5,331 bases of DNA from assembly GCA_913041325.1 (NCBI GenBank), contig CAJWHU010000106.1, positions 1-5,331 on the forward strand. The letters are read 5' to 3'. Source of the stretch: an uncultured Fidelibacterota bacterium. GTDB taxonomy: Bacteria > Marinisomatota > Marinisomatia > Marinisomatales > UBA1611. Numbering within the stretch: position 1 is the first letter of the stretch; every line of letters starts with the position of its first letter. The notes under the pieces are model-generated. The model was not told the DNA's origin. It saw only the letters and a list, made by a program, of their open reading frames with translations, and ran no database searches. Below, one piece after another: positions 1-5,331 of the stretch. Position numbers and translations under genes: made by a program.

Positions 1-196
1 TGATTTCATTTAAATCTGAAAAGCATTTCATTTCATCAATTTTATTATAGTTAGGGTTTACTGGATAGATATTATAACCTTGTTCTTTGAGATAAAATCC
101 GATTTGGTAGCTTGGCCTGTTAGTATTAGCGCTCATTCCAACCACAGCAATTTTGTTTAAAGAAAAAATTGAATTGAAAAGTATTTTTTCATTCAT
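1..196 (-). CDS. CoA-binding domain protein (CoA_binding_2 / YccU-like), 3' end beyond the window
   Basis: Only the first 65 residues are in the window. After a 15-residue leader, a Rossmann-type first strand and glycine loop is visible (IAVVGMSA, residues 16-23). It is followed by N-x-x-RPSYQIG (residues 24-33), a helix, a second strand, and the family hallmark YPVNPN (residues 44-49). These are features of the small stand-alone CoA-binding proteins (about 140 residues, YccU type), whose cellular role is poorly defined. The same fold begins the alpha subunit of succinyl-CoA synthetase and ADP-forming acyl-CoA ligases, and the missing C-terminus prevents excluding a longer relative. The start is the ATG at 194-196, which overlaps the TGA of the upstream proline dehydrogenase as ATGA. 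The other nearby ATG (190-192) is in another frame and soon meets a stop. No Shine-Dalgarno sequence is seen, so translation probably depends on coupling. Confidence 0.8.
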   Translation of the reverse strand, partial: MNEKILFNSIFSLNKIAVVGMSANTNRPSYQIGFYLKEQGYNIYPVNPNYNKIDEMKCFSDLNEI

Positions 197-1092
197 CGTT
201 TGAACATATTTTTTAATATGTAGCTTACAATCTTTGGATTTTCTTTAATTCTGCGAATTGAATATTCAAACCATTCAGGCCCGTATGGCACATATATTCT
301 TACGTTATATCCCTTATTTTTTAGTTCATTAAGTTTTTCTTTGATTGGCACACCATGCAAGGCTTGAAATTCAAATTTACTTTTATCAATTTTGTTAAGC
401 TGAACAAAGTCTTCGATACTGTTGATAAGCTCTAAATCATGAGTTGCTAAGCACGCATATCCTTTTCCTTTGAGTAGGTATTTTGAAAGTTCTAAAAAAT
501 TTTTATTTATATCAATTTTGCTTTGAAAGGATATGTCCTTTGGTTCGTTGTATATACCTTTGCATATCCTAAGATTCAGCTTATTTGAATCAAGAGCTTT
601 TAGGTCATTTAGGCTTCGAAAAAGATAGGCTTGAATGACAGTTCCAACCCCATCAAAAATCTCCAATGATTCTTTATATATTCTCAATATTTCAGAAGTA
701 TATGGAGAATTTTCCATATCTATGGTGATACCCACGCGGTTTTCTTTCCCGACTTCAATTAGTTTTGAAAAATTTTTCTGTGCAATTTTTGATTTAATAC
801 CAAGACCAAGATGAGTTAGCTTAACTGAGATTGTGCTATCCATTTGTTCTTTTGCTATCGTCTCGACTAATTCGGAATAGCTTTTTAAAACTTCGCTCGC
901 TTGCTTCTCATCTTCAACAAATTCACCTAGTATGTCAACAGTAGACTTATACCCTTGTTGATTTAGGCTTTTAATAGTTTTAGTAACTTCAACAATATTC
1001 TCACCTGCAACATAAGGATTTGCAAACGGTTTAACCATCCATTTTGGAAAATAGGGCATAATTGCGGCGATAGAAGTGTTAATTAATGACAT
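193..1092 (-). CDS. Proline dehydrogenase (monofunctional PRODH)
   Basis: This FAD enzyme of about 300 residues oxidises L-proline to pyrroline-5-carboxylate and passes the electrons to membrane quinone, the first step of proline catabolism. The length fits the short, stand-alone bacterial PRODH (Thermus/Bacillus/Deinococcus type) rather than bifunctional PutA. Family motifs occur in order along the TIM barrel: VKLTHLG with Lys91, the DMENS strand (125-129; DMEDS is commoner), VIQAYL (152-157), LRICKGIYNEP (174-184) with Arg175 and Lys178, ATHD (216-219), FEFQALHG (240-247), and the C-terminal YVPYGxxWxxYxxRRxxEN (268-285), whose Arg280/Arg281 pair binds the substrate carboxylate in characterised homologues. 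The next enzyme of the pathway, pyrroline-5-carboxylate dehydrogenase, is not in the window. The start is the only good ATG before the conserved region. No Shine-Dalgarno sequence precedes it. The stop overlaps the start of the downstream CoA-binding gene. Confidence 0.93.
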   Translation of the reverse strand: MSLINTSIAAIMPYFPKWMVKPFANPYVAGENIVEVTKTIKSLNQQGYKSTVDILGEFVEDEKQASEVLKSYSELVETIAKEQMDSTISVKLTHLGLGIKSKIAQKNFSKLIEVGKENRVGITIDMENSPYTSEILRIYKESLEIFDGVGTVIQAYLFRSLNDLKALDSNKLNLRICKGIYNEPKDISFQSKIDINKNFLELSKYLLKGKGYACLATHDLELINSIEDFVQLNKIDKSKFEFQALHGVPIKEKLNELKNKGYNVRIYVPYGPEWFEYSIRRIKENPKIVSYILKNMFKR

Positions 1093-1242
1093 TATAAAAC
1101 AATTTTGTTATTTAAAATATTACAAAAAAATTATGTGTGATTTTCTTTAAAAAATTTAATAATTATCTAGAAGTTTACCTTGACCATGCTTTGATTAATA
1201 AGCTAAATTAATATTCTAAATTTTAAATAAAATATAAGATTT
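1093..1242. promoter_or_regulatory. Divergent intergenic region between proline dehydrogenase and nuoA
   Basis: This very AT-rich 150-bp gap separates two outward-facing start codons, so it must carry the promoters and 5' untranslated leaders of both units, unless the nuo operon is transcribed from elsewhere. No coding frame, tRNA, riboswitch-like structure or terminator is apparent. Neither start codon has a recognisable Shine-Dalgarno sequence: an A-rich stretch precedes nuoA, and GTTTTATA precedes the PRODH ATG. The only visible structures are a short AACAA-TT-TTGTT inverted repeat at 1098-1109 and a heptamer direct repeat (ATTAATA at 1194 and 1207). Both are weak in such AT-rich DNA. Confidence 0.6.
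1180..1209 (+). promoter_or_regulatory. Candidate sigma-70-like promoter for the nuo operon
   Basis: TTGACC at 1180-1185 matches five of six bases of the -35 consensus. TAAATT at 1204-1209 matches four of six bases of the -10 consensus, with an 18-bp spacer. Transcription would start near 1216, leaving a leader of about 27 bases before the nuoA ATG. The -35 half is among the few non-AT-only elements in the gap, which favours it. The -10 half could arise by chance. If the organism belongs to Bacteroidota, its primary sigma factor uses a different consensus and this call would be less relevant. Confidence 0.27.
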
Positions 1243-1671
1243 ATGTATCGCGACTTCGGAACAATATTGTTTTTAGTTTTTATGGGTATAGTTCTCATTT
1301 ATGCCCCATTAGTTATTCAAAAATTACTTGCCCCTAATGACCCTAATGCAGATAAGTTGGCAACCTACGAATGCGGCGAAGAGTCTGAGGGTTCAGCTTG
1401 GGTTCAATTTAACATCAGGTTTTATGTCGTTGCTCTTATTTTTCTCATTTTCGATGTAGAAGTTGTTTTCTTGTTCCCATGGGCTGTTGTATTTAATGAG
1501 CTTGGCTTATTGGCTTTTGTAGAGATGGGTATATTTTTGCTCATATTGATGCTTGGACTTGCATATGTTTGGAGAAGATCGGACCTAGATTGGGTAAAAT
1601 ATAATGTTAAGTACGGTCGTGGTAGATATTCAAATTTGTACAAAAAATCGCAAACAATAAAGGGCTCATAA
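1243..1671 (+). CDS. nuoA: NADH-quinone oxidoreductase subunit A (complex I)
   Basis: This small membrane subunit of complex I (homologue of mitochondrial ND3 and Nqo7) lies where the peripheral arm meets the membrane arm. The 142-residue product has three predicted membrane helices at about 7-28, 60-80 and 87-110. The loop after the first helix holds the family hallmark YECGEE (42-47), including the conserved Cys44 that corresponds to the conformation-sensitive Cys of ND3. It continues into FNIRFYVVAL (56-65) and then FDVEVVFLFPW (70-80) with the conserved acidic residues. A hydrophilic tail of about 30 residues follows helix 3. The ATG at 1243 gives a normal N-terminus running straight into helix 1. 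No Shine-Dalgarno sequence is seen in the A/T-rich leader. It is the first gene of the operon, and its stop codon directly abuts the nuoB start. Confidence 0.97.
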   Translation: MYRDFGTILFLVFMGIVLIYAPLVIQKLLAPNDPNADKLATYECGEESEGSAWVQFNIRFYVVALIFLIFDVEVVFLFPWAVVFNELGLLAFVEMGIFLLILMLGLAYVWRRSDLDWVKYNVKYGRGRYSNLYKKSQTIKGS

Positions 1672-2163
1672 ATGGGAGTACTTGAAAATAAATTTAATGA
1701 TAATATTGTCGTAGGTTCTCTTGATAAATTTTTAAGCTGGTCTAGATCTACATCTCCGTGGTTTTTCCAATTCGGGTTGGCATGTTGCGCTATTGAGATG
1801 ATGGCTACAGCCGCAGCTCGTCATGATCTTGAAAGAATTGGGATGATGCCTCGATCATCACCCAGACAAGCGGATGTAATGATTGTTGCTGGAACTGTTA
1901 CTATGAAAATGGCCCTGCGAGTAAAAAAGCTTTACGAACAAATGGCTAATCCAAAATATGTTATTTCTATGGGTAGTTGCGCTACTAGTGGTGGACCCTA
2001 TTGGCAACATGGATATCATGTTCTTAAGGGAGTTGATCTTGTTGTTCCAGTTGATGTTTATGTCCCTGGTTGTCCACCAAGACCTGAAGCACTCATTGAA
2101 GGCTTATTAAAGCTCCAGCAGCTTATTTCTGATGAAAGACCCCTCACACGTAAACTTGCATGA
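1672..2163 (+). CDS. nuoB: NADH-quinone oxidoreductase subunit B (N2 cluster subunit)
   Basis: NuoB (PSST/Nqo6 family) carries the terminal 4Fe-4S cluster N2, which reduces quinone at the interface with NuoD. All four cluster ligands are visible: the adjacent pair Cys38-Cys39 in [10 protein letters not shown], Cys103 in [10 protein letters not shown], and Cys134 in [10 protein letters not shown]. The conserved segments [20 protein letters not shown] (58-77) and [15 protein letters not shown] (108-122) are also intact. At 163 residues it is full length for the compact bacterial form, lacking the N-terminal extension of E. coli NuoB. The start codon follows the nuoA TAA with no gap, and a partial Shine-Dalgarno (AAAGGG at 1659-1664) lies seven bases upstream. 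The stop overlaps the nuoC start as ATGA. It is soluble and sits on the cytoplasmic face of the complex. Confidence 0.98.
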   Translation: MGVLENKFNDNIVVGSLDKFLSWSRSTSPWFFQFGLACCAIEMMATAAARHDLERIGMMPRSSPRQADVMIVAGTVTMKMALRVKKLYEQMANPKYVISMGSCATSGGPYWQHGYHVLKGVDLVVPVDVYVPGCPPRPEALIEGLLKLQQLISDERPLTRKLA

Positions 2164-2660
2164 ATCATTCTGAGATACAATCTTTAATTGAGGAGAAATT
2201 TCCTAATTCATTAATTGCTAATGAAAATTTACAAGGTAATCAAATAGAGATAGACGGACAATTTTGGAAAGACATAGCAACGTTTCTTAAAAATGATCCA
2301 AAATTATTATTTGATCAATTAGAGTGTATCACAGGAATTGATACAGGCGATGATGGTCCTTTGCAATCTCGATACAATCTCCACTCTATGGAGCTAAGGC
2401 ATAAAATAGAGGTTATAATTTCACTTGATCGCGATAATCCCTCAGTAGAGTCCATAGAGCAAATTTGGAGGATTGGCGATTGGTTTGAAAGAGAAACTTA
2501 CGATATGTTTGGAATTGTATATGAAGGCCACCGTGACTTAAGAAGAATTCTATGCCCTGATGATTGGGAAGGTTGGCCACTTAGAAAAGATTATGAACTT
2601 CAAGAGACCTATCATGGAATAATGGTTCCAAAAGTTAAAGAGGAGGAAGGATGGGAGTAA
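2160..2660 (+). CDS. nuoC: NADH-quinone oxidoreductase subunit C (30 kDa subunit)
   Basis: NuoC (Nqo5, 30 kDa family) is a structural subunit of the peripheral arm that packs against NuoD and NuoB and has no cofactor. The product is 166 residues. The family signature is seen at 108-118 ([11 protein letters not shown]), followed by [14 protein letters not shown] (123-136) and EGWPLRKDY (137-145), the standard C-terminal region. The first 60 residues are poorly conserved, as usual. It is a separate gene, not fused to nuoD as in E. coli and Bacteroides. The ATG lies within the nuoB stop (ATGA, 2160-2163), and no Shine-Dalgarno sequence precedes it, so re-initiation after nuoB is the likely translation mode. 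The C-terminal acidic tail (KEEEGWE) is encoded by the purine-rich stretch that also serves as the nuoD ribosome-binding site. Confidence 0.97.
   Translation: MNHSEIQSLIEEKFPNSLIANENLQGNQIEIDGQFWKDIATFLKNDPKLLFDQLECITGIDTGDDGPLQSRYNLHSMELRHKIEVIISLDRDNPSVESIEQIWRIGDWFERETYDMFGIVYEGHRDLRRILCPDDWEGWPLRKDYELQETYHGIMVPKVKEEEGWE
2641..2646 (+). promoter_or_regulatory. Ribosome-binding site of nuoD inside nuoC
   Basis: AGGAGG is a perfect Shine-Dalgarno core, in a longer purine run (2636-2650), four bases before the nuoD ATG at 2651. It supports the 10-base overlap start over the later in-frame ATG at 2675, which has only a weak AAGG upstream. It is the strongest ribosome-binding site in the window. 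Confidence 0.75.
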
Positions 2661-3769
2661 TACAAGGCGATCAAATGGTCTTAAATATAGGCCCTCAACA
2701 TCCCAGTACACATGGAGTTCTGAGACTAGAAGTTATGACGGATGGTGAGATCGTCTCTAAAATAACTCCACATCTTGGCTATCTGCACAGGTGTTTTGAA
2801 AAGCATTCAGAAAATGTAACCTATGAACAAGTCATTCCCTATACTGATAGGTGTGACTACCTTGCTTCTATGAATAGCAATTTTGGTTATGTTGTTGCGA
2901 TGGAAGAATTGATGGATATTAAGGTTTGTGAGCGAGTTGAATATGTAAGAGTAATCATGGCAGAGCTAAATAGAATCGCAAGTCACCTTTTAGGTGTTGG
3001 CGCATATGGTTTAGATGTAGGTGCTTTTACCCCTTTTGTTCACATGTTAAGGGACAGGGAAAGAATTCTTGATATCTTTGAATATACTTGTGGTGCCAGA
3101 TTACTTTATAATTACATGTGGGTTGGTGGCGTTTCGCATGACCTTCCAAAAGACTTTAAAAAGATATGCTTCAAATTTTTAGATTATTTTGAGCCCAAAA
3201 TTGATGAGTACAATCAACTCCTCACTTATAATAAAATATTTGTTGAAAGAACAGCCGATGTAGGAGTGCTACCTGCAGATGTCGCTATTAGCTACGGGGT
3301 ATCAGGAACCAATCTAAGAGCCTCAGGTGTGAAGTGGGATGTGAGAAAAGAAGAGCCATATTCTATTTACGACAGGTTTGATTTTGATATTCCTATCGGT
3401 GAAGCAAAATTCGGTACACTAGGTGATTGCTTTGATAGATATTGGGTTAGAATATTAGAGATGAAAGAATCAATTAAAATAGTTCGTCAAGCACTTAAGG
3501 AAATTCCTGAAGGTGATATATTTGAAACTATGCCAAAAAAGATTCGCCCCCCTAAAGGATCTATTTACCGAAGGACCGAAAGTCCGAGAGGCGATTTAGG
3601 TTATTACATAGAAAGCGATGGATCACCTGTTCCTACTAGAGTTAAGATGAGATCTCCAGCATTTACAGCGCTGTCCTGCTTAGATGAGATTTCACAAGGT
3701 TGGATGATGTCTGATGTTTTGTGTATTCTTGGCAGCTTAGATATTGTTTTAGGAGAGATTGACAGATGA
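2651..3769 (+). CDS. nuoD: NADH-quinone oxidoreductase subunit D (49 kDa subunit)
   Basis: NuoD (Nqo4, 49 kDa family) forms most of the quinone-binding pocket with NuoB. The 372-residue product is complete, from LNIGPQHPSTHGVLRL (11-26) to the family C-terminus SLDIVLGEIDR. Quinone-site residues known from bovine and Thermus enzymes have clear equivalents: His21 in PSTHG, Tyr70 in DRCDYLASMN, and Asp122 in GLDVGAFTP. The classical 49 kDa signature LHRGxEK appears as LHRCFEKHSE (45-54), with Cys48 in the usual Gly/Ala position. The N- and C-terminal CxxC pairs that bind nickel in the related NiFe hydrogenases are missing, so this is a true complex I subunit. It overlaps nuoC by 10 bases and ends in an ATGA overlap with nuoH. 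Confidence 0.98.
   Translation: MGVIQGDQMVLNIGPQHPSTHGVLRLEVMTDGEIVSKITPHLGYLHRCFEKHSENVTYEQVIPYTDRCDYLASMNSNFGYVVAMEELMDIKVCERVEYVRVIMAELNRIASHLLGVGAYGLDVGAFTPFVHMLRDRERILDIFEYTCGARLLYNYMWVGGVSHDLPKDFKKICFKFLDYFEPKIDEYNQLLTYNKIFVERTADVGVLPADVAISYGVSGTNLRASGVKWDVRKEEPYSIYDRFDFDIPIGEAKFGTLGDCFDRYWVRILEMKESIKIVRQALKEIPEGDIFETMPKKIRPPKGSIYRRTESPRGDLGYYIESDGSPVPTRVKMRSPAFTALSCLDEISQGWMMSDVLCILGSLDIVLGEIDR
3751..3757 (+). promoter_or_regulatory. Ribosome-binding site of nuoH inside nuoD
   Basis: AGGAGAG lies eight bases before the nuoH ATG at 3766, an ideal spacing. It supports that start, which overlaps the nuoD TGA as ATGA, and suggests that nuoH can be initiated independently as well as by coupling. 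Confidence 0.65.
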
Positions 3770-4845
3770 CAATTGATTTTATTATAAATCAATTTACTGA
3801 GATCATTGGAAATTTTCCTGTTGCCGCTTTTTTAGTTGCCTGTGCATCAGTAGGTGGCTTGCTTTTTGTTTTGATGGCTCTCAATGCGATGGTAGCAGTA
3901 TATGTAGAAAGAAAAGTCTCTGCATTTATGATGGATAGATTGGGACCAATGGGTCAAGGGCCTGGTCTTCACGCAGGAAAGTGGGGAATTCTGCAGACTT
4001 TTGCGGATGCGATTAAATTGCTTATTAAAGAGGACACCATACCTAAGTCAGCCGATCAAATACTTTTTAAAGTTGCACCTTTCATTATTTTTATTGGCGC
4101 TATAATTGGTCTCTCTGCGTTACCATTTAGTTCGTCGATACAAGCCGTTGACTTAAATGTAGGTGTATTTTATATCATTGCTGTAGGCTCTATTGGTGTA
4201 ATTGGAATTGTAATGGCTGGATGGGCATCTAATAACAAATGGTCATTGTATGGCGCAATGCGTTCAGCAGCTCAAATTATTAGCTACGAAATTCCTGCAG
4301 GTTTATCGATCATAGTGCCTATCATGATGTCTGGCACTATGAATCTTCAAAACCTTATTGAGTATCAAAGCGGGTCTATCTTTGGAATTTTTCCTAACTG
4401 GATCATGTTCCAAAACCCCTTTGCTTTTTTAGCTTTTTTTATTTTTTTTATCAGTGCAGTTGCCGAAACAAATAGAACGCCCTTTGATATCCCTGAAGCA
4501 GAATCAGAGCTTGTTGCAGGTTGGATGACAGAATATTCAGGCTTTCGTTGGGCAGTCTTTTTCTTAAGTGAGTATGCTAACATGTTTGTTGTAAGCGGTT
4601 TAGCTGTTGCAGGTTTTATGGGAGGGTGGTTAAGCCCGATTCCTGGATTTCTTAACTCTCCCGTGCTTGGACTTTTTTGGTTCTTTGGAAAAGTGTCGTT
4701 TTTGATTTTCGTTATGATGTGGTTTAGATGGACTTTTCCTCGGTTAAGAGTAGACCAGCTGATGTATGTCTGCTGGAAAGTTTTTATACCTATTGCCATG
4801 TTAAACATCTTTGGCGTAGGAATTTGGAAATTAATTTTTGGGTAA
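3766..4845 (+). CDS. nuoH: NADH-quinone oxidoreductase subunit H (membrane subunit)
   Basis: NuoH (ND1/Nqo8) is the membrane subunit that anchors the peripheral arm, lines the quinone entry tunnel and links quinone reduction to proton pumping. The 359-residue product shows about eight hydrophobic helices (roughly 20-46, 101-122, 133-154, 174-194, 217-235, 264-285, 303-323, 337-357), as the family requires. Both family signatures are intact: WGILQTFADAIKLLIKED (73-90) and PFDIPEAESELVAG (239-252), the latter after AETNRT. VERKVSAFMMDRLGP (47-61) marks the first loop. Between that GP and the LQ of signature 1 there are 14 residues, against 8 in the E. coli and mitochondrial proteins, so the loop has a six-residue Gly-rich insertion. 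Runs of 6, 7 and 8 T lie at 4425-4449, but the frame is intact. Confidence 0.98.
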   Translation: MTIDFIINQFTEIIGNFPVAAFLVACASVGGLLFVLMALNAMVAVYVERKVSAFMMDRLGPMGQGPGLHAGKWGILQTFADAIKLLIKEDTIPKSADQILFKVAPFIIFIGAIIGLSALPFSSSIQAVDLNVGVFYIIAVGSIGVIGIVMAGWASNNKWSLYGAMRSAAQIISYEIPAGLSIIVPIMMSGTMNLQNLIEYQSGSIFGIFPNWIMFQNPFAFLAFFIFFISAVAETNRTPFDIPEAESELVAGWMTEYSGFRWAVFFLSEYANMFVVSGLAVAGFMGGWLSPIPGFLNSPVLGLFWFFGKVSFLIFVMMWFRWTFPRLRVDQLMYVCWKVFIPIAMLNIFGVGIWKLIFG

Positions 4846-4849
4846 AAAT

Positions 4850-5331
4850 ATGTCTAAATACTTTACAAATATATATGATACAGTTAACACATTATGGACT
4901 GGGATGAGAATTACATTTCGCCATATGATGAACATTAAAAAAGATAATGTCACTTTGCAATATCCTGAAGAAAGATGGCCAAGACCGGAAAGAGATATAG
5001 GGTTTGAATTAGAGGATTATAACGTTATTAGAACTCGCTTGCACGTTGATATAGATGATTGTATTGGGTGTTTTCGTTGTGAAAAAGCCTGCCCTGTAGA
5101 TTGTATAAAGATAGATACCATAAAAGCAGGAAGAGGAGAAGATATCCCTGAGGTCGCACACACTGGTGAAACATCGAATGGCACTAAGAAAGGTTTTGTT
5201 GTAAGTAGATTCACGATCGATATGTCTGAGTGTTGTTACTGCAACCTTTGCACTTATCCATGTCCTGAAGAATGCATTTTTATGGTCGGAGGTCCGCATA
5301 GCTCAAAACATCCAATTGATTATGAGTTTTC
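4850..5331 (+). CDS. nuoI: NADH-quinone oxidoreductase subunit I (2x[4Fe-4S] ferredoxin-like), 3' end beyond the window
   Basis: NuoI (TYKY/Nqo9) carries clusters N6a and N6b, which relay electrons to N2 in NuoB. The window holds the first 160 residues. The N-terminus is an amphipathic membrane-edge helix (about 8-27) and the conserved TLQYPEERWP segment (35-44). Two complete CxxCxxCxxxCP motifs follow: Cys71/74/77/81 and Cys128/131/134/138. They are 57 residues apart, against 39 in E. coli NuoI, so there is an insertion of about 18 residues (roughly 90-115, with GRGEDIPEVAHTGE). The region after motif 2 (ECIFMVGGPHSSKHPIDYEF) differs from the E. coli sequence and recalls FCB-group homologues. 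The ATG at 4850 lies four bases after the nuoH stop and gives a normal N-terminus. Only a weak GGG (4840-4842) precedes it. No nuoG, nuoF or nuoE lies before it. Confidence 0.97.
   Translation, partial: MSKYFTNIYDTVNTLWTGMRITFRHMMNIKKDNVTLQYPEERWPRPERDIGFELEDYNVIRTRLHVDIDDCIGCFRCEKACPVDCIKIDTIKAGRGEDIPEVAHTGETSNGTKKGFVVSRFTIDMSECCYCNLCTYPCPEECIFMVGGPHSSKHPIDYEF

Larger units (their letters stand above)
1243..5331 (+). other. nuo operon, order A-B-C-D-H-I (continues to the right)
   Basis: Six complex I genes lie on one strand with no intergenic gap above four bases, so they are almost certainly one transcript. Together they encode the quinone-reducing module (B, C, D, I) and its membrane anchors (A, H). 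The order matches the standard bacterial operon except that E, F and G are missing between D and H. The remaining membrane genes (J, K, L, M, N) would be expected beyond the right edge. No internal promoter or terminator was recognised. Confidence 0.93.

Noticed and set aside
1098..1109. Inverted repeat AACAA-TT-TTGTT as an operator or hairpin in the PRODH leader
   Set aside because: Five-base AT-rich arms with a two-base centre are expected by chance in this composition, and the loop is too small for a stable hairpin.
1194..1213. Direct repeat ATTAATA spaced by 13 bases, possible regulator site
   Set aside because: It is short, made only of A and T, and lies in an AT-rich gap. There is no independent support.
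1422..1643. Minus-strand open frame of 73 codons
   Set aside because: It lies wholly inside nuoA on the opposite strand, has no recognisable motif, and is explained by the coding of the real gene.
1672..2660. Identical first nine coding bases (ATGGGAGTA) in nuoB and nuoD
   Set aside because: The identity stops at once on both sides, and the proteins are unrelated, so it is treated as coincidence.
3604..3792. Minus-strand open frame of 62 codons across the nuoD/nuoH junction
   Set aside because: It is a shadow of two well-supported genes, with no family resemblance and no ribosome-binding site of note.
4365..4808. Minus-strand open frame of 147 codons
   Set aside because: It is antisense to nuoH membrane helices. 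The Lys-rich product is what reversed Phe-rich codons give, and both nuoH signatures are intact in the sense frame.
5009..5299. Two overlapping minus-strand open frames (96 and 65 codons)
   Set aside because: Both lie antisense to nuoI, whose two cluster motifs leave no doubt about the real reading frame.
1672..5331. Membrane-bound (group 4) NiFe hydrogenase rather than complex I
   Set aside because: NuoB, C, D, H and I have hydrogenase relatives, but NuoD lacks the two CxxC nickel-binding pairs, nuoA is present, and the gene order is that of complex I.

Overview
The window is a low-GC bacterial segment, clearly AT-rich by eye and most so in the intergenic gap and the leftmost genes. It holds eight protein genes in two divergent units. 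No rRNA, tRNA, CRISPR array, insertion sequence or phage signature was seen.

Left unit (minus strand, 1-1092): a monofunctional proline dehydrogenase is followed by a CoA-binding Rossmann-fold protein that runs off the left edge. The two genes overlap by four bases (ATGA), so they are probably co-transcribed and translationally coupled. The gap at 1093-1242 (150 bp) must hold the promoters of both units.

Right unit (plus strand, 1243-5331): a tightly packed respiratory complex I operon in the order nuoA-nuoB-nuoC-nuoD-nuoH-nuoI, with nuoI cut by the right edge. Junctions are 0 bp (A/B), a 4-base ATGA overlap (B/C), a 10-base overlap (C/D), a 4-base ATGA overlap (D/H) and a 4-base gap (H/I). 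NuoB, C, D and I form the peripheral-arm module that carries electrons to quinone. NuoA and NuoH are the membrane subunits that meet it at the quinone site. All key residues checked are present: the four N2-cluster cysteines of NuoB, the quinone-site His/Tyr/Asp of NuoD, and both 4Fe-4S motifs of NuoI.

The main point of interest is that nuoE, nuoF and nuoG, the NADH-oxidising module, are absent from their usual place between nuoD and nuoH. The enzyme may be an 11-subunit form with another electron donor, or the NADH module may be encoded elsewhere. Two insertions relative to the E. coli-type subunits were seen: about 18 residues between the two cluster motifs of NuoI, and 6 residues in the first cytoplasmic loop of NuoH.

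Organism: separate nuoC and nuoD, a D-H-I gene order, a lack of Shine-Dalgarno sequences at the first gene of each unit, and low GC together suggest an uncultured, perhaps marine, member of the Bacteroidota/Chlorobiota/Rhodothermota/Marinimicrobia (FCB) group. This is an inference from pattern memory, not a proven placement. The window looks like core metabolism rather than a new defence or mobile system.
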